Part shown: in pieces, positions 15,741 through 24,164 of the stretch
Layout of the letters: every line of letters starts with the position of its first letter
Numbering within the stretch: position 1 is the first letter of the stretch
Assembly (NCBI RefSeq): GCF_028618695.1
Contig: NZ_JAQIVI010000007.1
Span: forward strand, 21,604 to 54,204
Origin: Natrinema soli
GTDB lineage: Archaea; Halobacteriota; Halobacteria; Halobacteriales; Natrialbaceae
Length of the DNA stretch: 32,601 nt
Direction of reading: 5' to 3'
Position numbers and translations under genes: made by a program
The notes under the pieces: model-generated
The model's database searches: none
Seen by the model: the letters and a program-made list of their open reading frames with translations, nothing else
Told to the model about the DNA's origin: nothing

Positions 15741-15961
15741 AAGAGCGTCTCGTGAACAAACATACCTCGATTGGTACGGAGTGTCCCGATGATTTTCCGG
15801 AGAGCGACTGGTTCACCTTCGTCGGTGAGCCAGTGGCCGATCCCTCCTTCGATTTTCCTGAATAGTGTTGCCACTGTCTCGTCGGTTACTGACCACTCAA
15901 CGAGCGATCTAAGCCCGTTCTGGCATGATCGGTGCATCCGTGCTCTCTCACGAGGGCTGGG

Positions 15962-15991
15962 GTCGGTCTCCAGTCGTGGCTGGAGACCGAC
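15962..15991. repeat. 12-bp perfect inverted repeat in IS66 transposase
   Basis: Arms gtcggtctccag (15962-15973) and its complement (15980-15991) have a 6-nt loop. A further bulged repeat (gttcccgcg/cgcgggaac) lies at 16134-16171. Confidence 0.92.
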
Positions 15992-17303
15992 GAACATCTG
16001 CTTGAGATACCGGTGAACCGGTTCTGCCTCCTCGTGGTCACTAGCAACGTTTTCGGCTTCTCGAAGATGTGCCCAGCATCGCTGAAGATTACCGCTGAAC
16101 GCTGGATATGCCGTCCACCCATCGCAGATGACCGTTCCCGCGAAGTACTCGCCGAGGACTTCCGCGGGAACATCACTTCCACGACTCTCTCTCTCTTACG
16201 GCGTATAGCGTGTGCTCGCTCGTCCGAAACGTCCAGATCCACGCTTGCTCACCCTCGCGTTTGATACCGGTTTCGTCAACGTGAACGATCTCTGCTTGCT
16301 GAATCTGTCTTCGAATCTGTTCGTATTCGCAGCGACCGGGGCGCGCAGCGCGCTCGGTCGCGTGCCACGCGGACGCGCCCGAGAGTTCTAACCCGTACAG
16401 TTGCTCGAAGCGATCAGCGATTTTCCGGTAGGGGAGGCGGTGATCGTGTCGAGAAAGTGTTGCTTGGGAGATGACGTTCACCCCGAACTGCCCCGATGAG
16501 GGGGAGTCGGGGTGTGTAGCAACGGTTTCTGTCCCACAAAAGTCGCATTGGTAGCAGTGGGGTTGTACTGGGTAACTTCTGGGGGGCTGCGGATCAGAGA
16601 TCTCCTCGACGAGTCGGGGGCTCACGCCCACCGACTCGCCGAAGTGTTCTCACACTCGGAACAACAGCCGCAAGTGACCTCGATTTCTTCATCGGGATCA
16701 GCCGTAGAACGCCACTCTGGGTCGTGATCATCTTTTCGACCGGGAGTACCACCGTCAGTTCGGACATCGTCGTCCTGCGAGGTCGGGGACTTGTCAGTCC
16801 CCAACCGTCGCTTACTTGGCGGTGTGTGTGGATTCTCGTACTTGCGAAGCTGTGCTTCAAGTTTATCAATCCGCTCGTCCTTCTCTTGCAGCTGCTCTCG
16901 GAGCTGTGCGTTCTCTTGCTCAATCTTTTGACTCGTTGTTCAAGTTGCAGGGACTGTTCGTCTCCCCTCGGTCAGTGTGTCGATGTATCCCGTGCACAGA
17001 TTCTGTCGTTCGCAATACTACGATTGCTCTAACGCTCACAGTTTCGGATTGAATCCCCACCGGTTCAAGGCACTTCTCCCAACTACTTGCTCTATTTCTG
17101 CTCATCCCGGACGAAACAATCGAATGTGCATGGGAAATTGCACAAATTTTAGTGCTACTAAAGAGCGTCACCGCTCCCAAGCGGCTAACCCGGTGGGAAA
17201 TCGCTAGCTCAGTCAGGCGGTATCAATGTTGAGACGACGATATCGACACATTCGCCTGCAGTCAACACGAGCATTTTACTCACTGGTGGTGGAATGCCTC
17301 AAC

Positions 17304-18059
17304 ATGGTCGCCACTTATCAAATCCTTTCGCTACTGCTCATTTTCGCACTTTCATTGCTTATTGTGCGGATCGGTTCAGTTGCTCTTCGCATGACTGGTC
17401 TGTCACCCGATGTGGCCTCATTTCAAGCGGCATCCGCCTTCTCTGGAGCTGGATTCACAACGGAAGAGGCGGAACAGACCGTGACAACGCCCGCAAGGCG
17501 ATCGACAGTGAAGACGCTCATTCGGCTAGGGAGTATCGGCTTGGTTAGTGGGCTCACATCTCTCCTCCTATCGTTCACTAACGCTAATGAAGAGAATCTC
17601 CGTACCTTACTGTATATTCTTGGGGGTGTCGTTCTGCTCATTCTTTTTGCATGGAGTCAGTGGATCAATAGCCTCATGACGCCAATCATTGAGTGGGCAC
17701 TCAGCCGGACGACAGACTTTAACATTCGGGATTATACGAGAGTACTCGGCCTACAAAACGAGTATCGTATTGCTGAAGTAGACGTTGACGAAGACGAGTG
17801 GTTAGCCAATGATACCGCCGAGGAATTGAACCTCGCCGATGAGGGAGTGATTCTGCTTGGGATTGAGCGCGGCGAGGACTACATTGGCGCTCCAGGGCCC
17901 GATACGGAGATTCGGCCGGGAGATACCGTTGTTCTCTACGGAAAAGAAGATCGGTTACAAGAAATTTCAAACCGTAACAAAGGAAACATCGATGCGCACG
18001 AAGATGCAATTGAAGAACACGAAGATATCCTTGACGAGCAAGAACAGGTCATTGATTAG
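17304..18059 (+). CDS. Membrane protein with TrkA-C (RCK_C) domain
   Basis: The gene encodes 251 residues. ATG 17304 is chosen over an in-frame upstream start because the stub at 15281 begins with the same MVATY. Membrane segments lie at about 7-28, 72-92 and 101-121. A cytosolic TrkA-C domain follows at about 132-220 (EYRIAEVDVDEDEWLANDTA, EGVILLGIERGEDYIGAPGP, GDTVVLYGKEDRL). The tail (about 222-251) is a Glu/His/Asp-rich helix with heptad character. TrkA-C domains bind small ligands and gate K+ or anion transporters. No pore region is present here, so it is probably an accessory subunit. The gene is intact, between the dead IS66 and the FilR1-like gene it converges with. Confidence 0.8.
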   Translation: MVATYQILSLLLIFALSLLIVRIGSVALRMTGLSPDVASFQAASAFSGAGFTTEEAEQTVTTPARRSTVKTLIRLGSIGLVSGLTSLLLSFTNANEENLRTLLYILGGVVLLILFAWSQWINSLMTPIIEWALSRTTDFNIRDYTRVLGLQNEYRIAEVDVDEDEWLANDTAEELNLADEGVILLGIERGEDYIGAPGPDTEIRPGDTVVLYGKEDRLQEISNRNKGNIDAHEDAIEEHEDILDEQEQVID

Positions 18060-18168
18060 AAATCCTAGTCATTTGAAAAAATCTGACTCTCTGTAAGATC
18101 CGCTCATTATTAGATTACCATTTAAAATAACACATTCGGTTCATTATAAAGACAATATACGTATTTAT

Positions 18169-18969
18169 CTACTTAGGTCTTCTAGAGAATTGATCATTAC
18201 TAAGAAAACTAGCTTCACGTTGGTACTGTTTAAATGTCTTTTCAGCCCATGAGAGAGTCCTTTTATCATCCGAAATGATCCCCCCAATGATATTATCGAA
18301 ATCCCCGGTGACGAGGATCATAACCGACTGATCGGCGATTAAAACAATGTGTAGAAACTCTCCATCATAGTGATATATATTGGTTCCAGTCTCGATTGAG
18401 CGCTGGATATAGGAAGATAGTTGTTGGTCTTCACTGGCCGCTTTCACTGCCGCAGTTGATAACACGACCTCCGCCGGATCCAAAGCCGATGACGCACGTT
18501 TATTGGTTGCGCGGAGACCTTCCTCAAATATTGAATGGGTGAGAATCTGTAACTGGTCTGCACTCTGTGCTATCTCACTCATACGCCTGATAGGTGCGTT
18601 GGAATCACCGTGACTTGCGCGAACGACCTCTGCTTGACCGAACGGCCGAAGATCAGCAGGTAATTCCTCAGATGACAGGTTGACGATAAAATCTCTCAGT
18701 TGCTGTGTGGCCTCAACAGTTTGGAGAAATAACTCGAAGCCATTGATGAGTGTGCGTCCGAGTTGAGTGATCTGATATTCTTGTCCTTCTTGTTCTATCC
18801 ACAGACGATCTTCCAGATCCTGAAGGATTTGGACCATCGTCACACGAGATACGCTAATCGACTCAGTCAATTCTTGGCATTCACGTGGGCCGTCCAGTAA
18901 CATTCGAAGGACTCGCACACGACTCTCTGAGCGCACGAGAAATTCGGCATCATCAAAGGGAGATTCCAT
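18169..18969 (-). CDS. FilR1-type winged-helix transcription regulator
   Basis: The gene encodes 266 residues, starting at ATG 18969 (MESPFDDAEFLVRSESRVRV). The N-terminal winged HTH is at about 8-75 (VRVLRMLLDGPRECQELTES, ISVSRVTMVQILQDLEDR). The C-terminal FilR1 middle domain (formerly DUF1724) runs to the end, with ILTHSIFEEGLRATNKRAS, STAAVKAASEDQQLSSYIQR and FLHIVLIADQSVMILVTGDF. This architecture is widespread in haloarchaea. The ligand is unknown. An intact IS5 element sits about 60 bp upstream of the start codon and may affect its promoter. Base composition is lower in GC than the IS-rich region to the left. Confidence 0.85.
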   Translation of the reverse strand: MESPFDDAEFLVRSESRVRVLRMLLDGPRECQELTESISVSRVTMVQILQDLEDRLWIEQEGQEYQITQLGRTLINGFELFLQTVEATQQLRDFIVNLSSEELPADLRPFGQAEVVRASHGDSNAPIRRMSEIAQSADQLQILTHSIFEEGLRATNKRASSALDPAEVVLSTAAVKAASEDQQLSSYIQRSIETGTNIYHYDGEFLHIVLIADQSVMILVTGDFDNIIGGIISDDKRTLSWAEKTFKQYQREASFLSNDQFSRRPK

Positions 18970-19083
18970 GGGTGCGATCAGTTCTCTGCATCGCCGGTAC
19001 CTTGCTCACAGTGTTCACATCTCTTAGCTTGGCTCTGGTGAATCGCTAGATGGAGCTGACTTGATCCGTCACAACTAGGGAGT

Positions 19084-19130
19084 TGAAGCGGGAAACGACG
19101 GGTGATTCATGTCCAAAATTTCCCGCTTCA
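19084..19130. repeat. 12-bp inverted repeat with transposase start codon in its loop
   Basis: Arms tgaagcgggaaa (19084-19095) and tttcccgcttca (19119-19130) are perfectly complementary. The 23-nt loop contains the ATG at 19109-19111. In mRNA the stem would enclose the initiation region. Confidence 0.9.
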
Positions 19131-19933
19131 CTGGGAAGGTAGTGACGTTGGCTAAAAGTGCTGTTGGTGGCCGAGGCGAATCCGCCGCCCCGCAGGGTGG
19201 CAGCGGATTCGCCGACTACGCCGTCGTTTCGCTGCATTGTCTGCGGATTTACTTGGAGAAATCCTACCGCGAAGCGCTTGATCTCCTGAGCGAGATGCCA
19301 CAAATACTGGCGGAGATCGGCCTTGAGAAGGCCGATCTCCCTGATCACTCGACGCTAGTGAAGGCGTTTGACAGGATCAAGATGGCGGTCTGGAGAGTGC
19401 TGCTGCGCCTGTCGGCGCAGCTCCACGAGCCATCTGATCACGCTGCGATGGACGCGACGTTTTTCGACCGCGAAAACGCCAGCAAACACTACTGCCGACG
19501 GACGAATTACCGCGTGCAGACGCTCAAAACAACCGCTCTCGTCGACACAGCGTCACAAGCTGTCCTCGACGTTCACTGTACGACCGAGAAACGGCACGAC
19601 ACCCAGCTCGGCTGGCAACTCGCCAGCCGCAACGCGGGCGAGTTGCACAGCCTTGCCGCTGACAAAGGCTACGATTGGCAGCAATTACGCGATAAGTTGA
19701 GGGAAGAAGGCGTGAGATCGCTAATCAAGCATCGTGAGTTCCGTCCCATCGATCACGCGCATAACGCGCGAATCGATGGAACTCTCTACAGGCAGAGAGC
19801 GTTATCTGAGACCGTCTTCTCGGTGATCAAGCGCACGCTCGATGACGCCGTGCGTGCGCGATCCTGGTATCGAGAATTCCGTGAAATCGTTCTGATGTGT
19901 GCCGTCTACAACATCAAGCGTGCTGTGAGCTAG
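19109..19933 (+). CDS. IS5-family DDE transposase
   Basis: The gene encodes 274 residues from ATG 19109 (MSKISRFTGKVVTLAKSAVG) to TAG 19931-19933. Catalytic candidates are Asp in AAMDATFFDRENASKHYCRR, Asp in SLAADKGYDW, and the Y-2-R-3-E-6-K signature YRQRALSETVFSVIK. The N-terminal part contains the typical VVSLHCLRIYLEKSYREALD and LSEMPQILAEIGLEKADLPD blocks. The frame is intact and the element has matching ends, so it is probably functional. Inverted repeats occur at 19175-19213, 19312-19340, 19615-19646 (10 bp) and 19746-19779 (8 bp, nested), in addition to the one around the start codon. Confidence 0.93.
   Translation: MSKISRFTGKVVTLAKSAVGGRGESAAPQGGSGFADYAVVSLHCLRIYLEKSYREALDLLSEMPQILAEIGLEKADLPDHSTLVKAFDRIKMAVWRVLLRLSAQLHEPSDHAAMDATFFDRENASKHYCRRTNYRVQTLKTTALVDTASQAVLDVHCTTEKRHDTQLGWQLASRNAGELHSLAADKGYDWQQLRDKLREEGVRSLIKHREFRPIDHAHNARIDGTLYRQRALSETVFSVIKRTLDDAVRARSWYREFREIVLMCAVYNIKRAVS
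19175..19213. repeat. 11-bp perfect inverted repeat in IS5 transposase
   Basis: Arms ggcgaatccgc (19175-19185) and its complement (19203-19213) enclose 17 nt. Confidence 0.92.
19312..19340. repeat. 13-bp perfect inverted repeat in IS5 transposase
   Basis: Arms ggagatcggcctt (19312-19324) and its complement (19328-19340) have only a 3-nt spacer, the tightest hairpin in the window. It encodes the EIGLEKADLP segment. Confidence 0.93.
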
Positions 19934-20117
19934 GCAAATCCAACGCTGTAGGGCGATTCACCACGGCCCTTAGCTTCTCTTTGACTTTTACCTTTACATA
20001 CTAAATGGGCAGCAACACTGAAAAGGGTATCGTAAACCGAAAGGAGCTCGGTATATTCTACATGGTGTTTTAAGTAATAAGCAGAGAACAGTTAATTTCC
20101 CTCAAGGTGTGGCTATC

Positions 20118-20468
20118 TTCTTTAGGCGAGAGAATCCCGCCGTTCACGGCGGGCGTGAATCGCCGCCCGGTAAACTTACGTGTTCTGTGGGCGTACTGGG
20201 TGCTGACCGACGCGGCATGTCCGCGCTTATACCGGGACAATCGGACAATATCGGAGTTCCGACCCAAGTCTCGCGGGTATCCCCCGCGTGATAGGCGAGG
20301 ATACCGACGTAAAACAAGCCAGATAACTCCGAATCCTTCGCTGGATAGGAGTAACGGTCGCGTGGCCCGGCCAGCACCCCGTCGGGTGTTAAACCGTAAC
20401 TCTTCCAAATCAGCAAGCCTTCGCTTGTGGGAAGCCCCGGCGTTTACGCCGGGGAGGAGGTCACAGGC
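20118..20468. mobile_element. Non-coding element with IS200/IS605-like hairpin ends (MITE/PATE candidate)
   Basis: The left hairpin cccgccg-ttca-cggcggg (20136-20153) and the right hairpin ccccggcg-ttta-cgccgggg (20435-20454) bound about 280 bp with no convincing protein. The right end followed by aggaggtcac resembles the right ends I associate with haloarchaeal tnpB elements. Between them are further short hairpins (for example cgcggg-tatc-cccgcg near 20273-20288 and caccc-cgtc-gggtg near 20378-20391). This fits a palindrome-associated transposable element mobilised in trans by TnpA, or a structured RNA derived from a tnpB right end. Exact boundaries are uncertain. Confidence 0.5.
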
Positions 20469-20578
20469 ACGTCTGTAGCGATAAGAACAGATCTCAACGT
20501 GAGATGGACCGGCATAGTACTGCATTCGAACGGTCTGAGGAGCAGACGTCCAGCGGCACGAATAACTGGTGACAAGAC

Positions 20579-21259
20579 ATGAGTACGATAATTGAAATAA
20601 ACATCCCAGGAGACGGTTTCGCCCTCGGAGAGACAATGCGGGAGTTCAAAGGGGTTGAATTCAAAATAGAGCGTATCGTCGCGCAGAACGGCCATGTTTT
20701 ACCGTATGTGTGGGCCAACGAGATTAATTCCGATTCACTTGAAACAGCATTCGATAACGATTCAAGCGTAACGAGTTTCGAATCAATCGCCGATCTCGGG
20801 AGTGAACGGCTCTACCGGATGAACTGGAACGATCAAGTCCATACATTCATTCAGCGACTTGTCAATGATCATGTTATGGTTTTAGCTCTAACAAGTGTGA
20901 ACGAACAGTGGCATTTTCGCCTCCTGGTTACTAATCGAGATGCGCTTACTACTCCTCTTGAGTTCCGCCAAGCGACGGATGTCCCAGTAACGATAACTGG
21001 TGTATACGAATTAAACGAGAACTACAAGGGCAGATTTGGATTTACTGAGAAGCAGCAAAAAGCACTCCTGCACTCCTACGAACGTGGTTATTACGAAATC
21101 CCACGTAATATTTCGGTTCGCGAGCTCAGTTCTGAACTAGGCATTAGTCATCAAGCGTACTCGGAACGACTCCGAAGAGGGCATATGAATCTCATTAGAC
21201 ATGCATTTGTTGTTAATTCAGATACTGGAGCCGAAACTGGCAGGGGCAAGGAATTGTGA
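20579..21259 (+). CDS. HTH_10 (Bat-type) transcription regulator
   Basis: The gene encodes 226 residues from ATG 20579 (MSTIIEINIPGDGFALGETM). The N-terminal region (about 1-150) has the family pattern FKGVEFKIERIVAQNGHVLP and VTITGVYELNENY. The HTH_10 domain spans about 157-210: FGFTEKQQKALLHSYERGYY, EIPRNISVRELSSELGISHQ, AYSERLRRGHMNLIRHAF. It resembles the regulator at 26193 in the N-terminal DI/EINIP-E/G-x-FALG pattern. It stands alone between the PATE-like element and the sulfatase gene, which is in the same direction 230 bp downstream and could be a target. The signal is unknown. Confidence 0.9.
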   Translation: MSTIIEINIPGDGFALGETMREFKGVEFKIERIVAQNGHVLPYVWANEINSDSLETAFDNDSSVTSFESIADLGSERLYRMNWNDQVHTFIQRLVNDHVMVLALTSVNEQWHFRLLVTNRDALTTPLEFRQATDVPVTITGVYELNENYKGRFGFTEKQQKALLHSYERGYYEIPRNISVRELSSELGISHQAYSERLRRGHMNLIRHAFVVNSDTGAETGRGKEL

Positions 21260-21486
21260 CCGTGGGCAAAAGACATCAGAGTGAGATTCTAACATTTTAT
21301 AACTTTATTTATATGAGCTCGAGATGATTTCCTGAGTAACTGATGGCCAAACATTGAAAGATCATCTCCATTGAGAGCCCTGAATTGCATCTCCGTAGGA
21401 ATGAGTCAAATTCGATTTTATGCCGTTAAATAAAACTTGACTAGGACTGGGGAATGGCTTTCGCCCAGATCATGCTATTCCATATC
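21260..21486. other. Intergenic region upstream of sulfatase
   Basis: An AT-rich segment (ttttataactttatttatatg near 21295-21315, and ttttatgccgttaaataaa near 21416-21432) offers TATA-like sites for the sulfatase gene. No gene is seen. Confidence 0.4.
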
Positions 21487-22839
21487 ATGCCCTCGCCCCA
21501 GCCGAACATACTACTCATCCACTGTCACGATCTCGGCAGATATCTCGGTTGTTATGGAGCAGATGTTGAGACGCCGCATATTGATTCTCTTGCAGACGAT
21601 GGAGCGGTATTTGAGGAGCACTATGTAACCGCCCCTCAGTGCTCCCCGAGCAGAGGATCCCTCATGACGGGAAAATATCCGCACGTCAATGGGTTAATGG
21701 GGCTCGCACACGGGCAATGGAATATACACCCGGAGGTACGCATTCTCCCTCAGTATTTGGGTGATACAGGCTACGAAACTCACTTATTCGGTCTCCAGCA
21801 CATCGCACAGGACACGGACCGTCTCGGCTACGATTATGTCCATTCGGAGGGAAACCTATACCAGGGCGTCTCGCCCGAGGTTCATCAAGCCAATCGAGGG
21901 CGTAACGTGGCCTCTGTTGTTTCGACATTCCTTGAAAAAGAGGTGTACGAGGCTCCTTTCTTTGCCTCGATCGGTTTCTTCGAACTCCATCGTGTTGAAG
22001 AGGATAATGGACGATTTGGGTTTGAACCCGAGCACTACGATACAGATAATCCTGATGAAGTACAGCCGCTTCCATACCTCCCTGACCGTGAAGGGATCCG
22101 GCGCGATCTCGCCGAGATGCACGGAATGGTATATGCCGCCGACGATGCGCTGGGAACGATACTCGAAACGCTTGATTCGACCGATTTATCTGATGAAACC
22201 CTTGTGATATTTACCACCGAACATGGGATTGCATTTCCTCGTGCGAAGGGCTCTTGCTATGATCCAGGTATTGAGGCGGGATTGCTTATGCGTTATCCGG
22301 GTATGATAGACAGCGGTGAGCGCTACGATGAATTACTCAGCAATGTTGATGTTTTGCCGACGATACTTGATGTCGCTGGCTACGAGATTCCAGATGATAT
22401 TGAGGGAAAGTCGTTCTATCCATTGCTTTCCGGCGATAAGTATGAGGAGCGTGAACGAATTTTCGCCGAGATGACTTGGCATGATATGTACAATCCAGTT
22501 CGAGCAATTCGCACCTCTCGATACAAGTACATTCAGAGCTTCTGGCATCTTCCGGACGTCTATCTCACGAAGGATATTTTTGCGAGTGAAGCCGGTCGTG
22601 AAGTCCGAGAGGAGTACGGTACGCCATTACGCCCGTATGAAGAACTCTACGACCTCAGATCCGATCCTCAGGAGGGAAGAAACCTGATCTACGAACCACA
22701 CTACGATGAGACGCGCATTGATATCGCGCAACAGCTCCGGGATTGGATGGAAGCGACCGACGATCCCCTGCTTACTGGTCCCGTGCCTCCCGCAGATTAC
22801 GACAAGATGGTATCTTGGCCGGGTAATCAAGATGAATAA
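21487..22839 (+). CDS. Sulfatase (arylsulfatase/alkaline phosphatase superfamily)
   Basis: The gene encodes 450 residues from ATG 21487 (MPSPQPNILLIHCHDLGRYL). An ATG 33 bp upstream is possible. The formylglycine motif C-x-P-x-R is present at Cys52-Ser-Pro-Ser-Arg56 (APQCSPSRGSLMTGKYPH). Metal-site residues include Asp15 in the N-terminal strand. The TTEHGIAFPRAKGSCYDPGI block and the LSNVDVLPTILDVAGYEIPD motif confirm the family. It hydrolyses sulfate esters, with the substrate not predictable. No signal peptide is visible, so it is probably cytosolic. The Cys-type motif needs a maturation enzyme, which is not in this window. Its stop codon overlaps the start of the M50 protease by 8 bp, so the two are probably cotranslated. 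Confidence 0.92.
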   Translation: MPSPQPNILLIHCHDLGRYLGCYGADVETPHIDSLADDGAVFEEHYVTAPQCSPSRGSLMTGKYPHVNGLMGLAHGQWNIHPEVRILPQYLGDTGYETHLFGLQHIAQDTDRLGYDYVHSEGNLYQGVSPEVHQANRGRNVASVVSTFLEKEVYEAPFFASIGFFELHRVEEDNGRFGFEPEHYDTDNPDEVQPLPYLPDREGIRRDLAEMHGMVYAADDALGTILETLDSTDLSDETLVIFTTEHGIAFPRAKGSCYDPGIEAGLLMRYPGMIDSGERYDELLSNVDVLPTILDVAGYEIPDDIEGKSFYPLLSGDKYEERERIFAEMTWHDMYNPVRAIRTSRYKYIQSFWHLPDVYLTKDIFASEAGREVREEYGTPLRPYEELYDLRSDPQEGRNLIYEPHYDETRIDIAQQLRDWMEATDDPLLTGPVPPADYDKMVSWPGNQDE

Positions 22840-24118
22840 CCCCGAGTCTGGCCGTTCAGGTAGGGCAATGCATGGGCCAAGTGATGAGCAGTCCTCAATA
22901 ACCGATCACGATCAGGGTCCCTCGTTCGGCTTGTTCAAAAGTTTTCGGTTAGGTAGAATATTCGGAATTCCGATAAAACTGGACATAACCTTTCTCCTTG
23001 TGGTACCAGTGTTTGCATATCTGATTGGTACACAGATCGAAATGATCGTCCCTCTGCTGAACGAGTCGCTCGGCACACAGATCACGACCGAAGCACTTAC
23101 TGCAGGGGCTCGCCCCTGGCTTGTTGGACTCTTCGTAGCGATTGGTCTATTCGTTGGAGTTGCACTCCACGAATTGGGTCACTCGGTCGTGGCGATGGCG
23201 TTTGGATACCGAATCGAGGCAATAACGCTATGGTTGCTCGGTGGAATCGCACATCTCACTGAGACGCCGCGCAACTGGTTGCATGAGTTCTGGATCGCGA
23301 TCGCAGGTCCAGTTGTCAGTATCGCGGTTGGCATTATTTGTTACGTCGTGTTGCTCGCCGTGCCGCCTGGAAGTAATACGGTAGCATTTGTCCTCGCGTA
23401 TCTCGCCGTGCTCAATGTGGCACTCGCAGCATTCAATATGCTTCCGGCATTTCCACTCGATGGCGGACGCGTTCTTCGAGCAATCCTCGCACGACGGCAA
23501 TCGTATGCTCGAGCGACAAGACAGGCGGCAGCAGTCGGTAAGGCATTTGCAGTATTGCTCGGACTGGGTGGGTTGCTCATGCTTAATTTGTTCTGGGTCG
23601 CAATTGCGTTTTTCATTTATATCGCCGCTGCAGCCGAGACACGACAGATGATGCTCGATGCGGTGGTCGAAGGGATGCAGGTAAGGGACATAATGACTCC
23701 TGCATCCGATTTGACGGCAGTTTCGCCGAATCTCACTATCAACGATTTGCTCGATCAGATGCTCCGGGAGCGACAGACAATTCTTCCAGTGAATGACGAA
23801 AATGAAGACCCAGTAGGTATCATTTCGCTTCGAGACATTCACGAAATATCTCCCCCCGATCGATCACAGGTGGTTGTCGCTGACGTGATGACTCCTGCGG
23901 ATAAGGAGGTGAGAATTACACCAGACAGTGAAGTGGTAGAAGTGTTTCAGAAAGTTAATGGGAAAGATACCGACGGTCTACTTGTTATTAACGGGAACGG
24001 CGATCTGGTCGGCATCGTTACTCTTCCAGATTTGATGACGACGCTTCAAATTGTACACGAACACCGTCGCATCGATGACGCATTATCGACTGACGAGATG
24101 TCATCCACCCCTAGCTGA
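22832..24118 (+). CDS. Site-2-type metalloprotease (M50) with CBS pair
   Basis: The gene encodes 428 residues from ATG 22832, which overlaps the sulfatase stop. An N-terminal polar region of about 40 residues is followed by several membrane helices. The zinc site is complete: HELGH at 113-117 (GVALHELGHSVVAMAFGYRI) and the third ligand in NMLPAFPLDGGR (202-213). A CBS pair lies at about 285-405 (MQVRDIMTPASDLTAVSPNL, VADVMTPADKEVRITPDSEV). M50 proteases cut transmembrane segments of regulatory or damaged proteins, and CBS domains usually sense adenine nucleotides. Coupling to a sulfatase gene is unusual. The pairing may be only positional. Confidence 0.92.
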   Translation: MNNPESGRSGRAMHGPSDEQSSITDHDQGPSFGLFKSFRLGRIFGIPIKLDITFLLVVPVFAYLIGTQIEMIVPLLNESLGTQITTEALTAGARPWLVGLFVAIGLFVGVALHELGHSVVAMAFGYRIEAITLWLLGGIAHLTETPRNWLHEFWIAIAGPVVSIAVGIICYVVLLAVPPGSNTVAFVLAYLAVLNVALAAFNMLPAFPLDGGRVLRAILARRQSYARATRQAAAVGKAFAVLLGLGGLLMLNLFWVAIAFFIYIAAAAETRQMMLDAVVEGMQVRDIMTPASDLTAVSPNLTINDLLDQMLRERQTILPVNDENEDPVGIISLRDIHEISPPDRSQVVVADVMTPADKEVRITPDSEVVEVFQKVNGKDTDGLLVINGNGDLVGIVTLPDLMTTLQIVHEHRRIDDALSTDEMSSTPS

Positions 24119-24132
24119 GTATTCAGGTAGAG

Positions 24133-24138
24133 TTTATA
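24133..24138 (+). promoter_or_regulatory. TATA box for membrane gene at 24165
   Basis: The hexamer tttata is centred about 29 bp before ATG 24165, which fits a leaderless transcript and decides that start over the ATG at 24138. Confidence 0.5.
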
Positions 24139-24164
24139 TGGATACTTCCTACACGACCACGATC

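Larger units (their letters stand above)
15617..16975 (-). pseudogene. IS66-family transposase pseudogene
   Basis: Read on the minus strand in pieces: coiled coil LREQLQEKDERIDKLEAQLR, SKRRLGTDKSPTSQDDD, frameshift near 16646, then SVGVSPRLVEEISDPQP, zinc-ribbon HCYQCDFCGTETVATHPD, SRHDHRLPYRKIADRFEQLY, EIVHVDETGIKREGEQAWIW. A second frameshift lies at an AG-repeat near 16190-16199, then come VICDGWTAYPAFSGNLQRCW and HRYLKQMFVGLQPRLETD to TAG 15617. The order coiled coil, zinc ribbon, DDE core and helical C-terminus is that of IS66 TnpC (ISH10-like). At least two, probably three, frameshifts inactivate it. No tnpA or tnpB of IS66 is seen. Hairpins at 15709-15740 and 15962-15991 lie inside. 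Confidence 0.8.
19031..19968 (+). mobile_element. Complete IS5-family element with 8-bp target duplication
   Basis: The ends are GGCTCTGGTGAATCGC (19031-19046) and, inverted at 19953-19968, GGCCGTGGTGAATCGC, which match in 14 of 16 positions. The octamer cttagctt directly flanks both ends (19023-19030 and 19969-19976). The element is 938 bp with one intact transposase gene. Intact gene, ends and duplication indicate a recent insertion, upstream of the FilR1-like gene. The 8-bp duplication fits the ISH1-like group of IS5. Confidence 0.9.
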
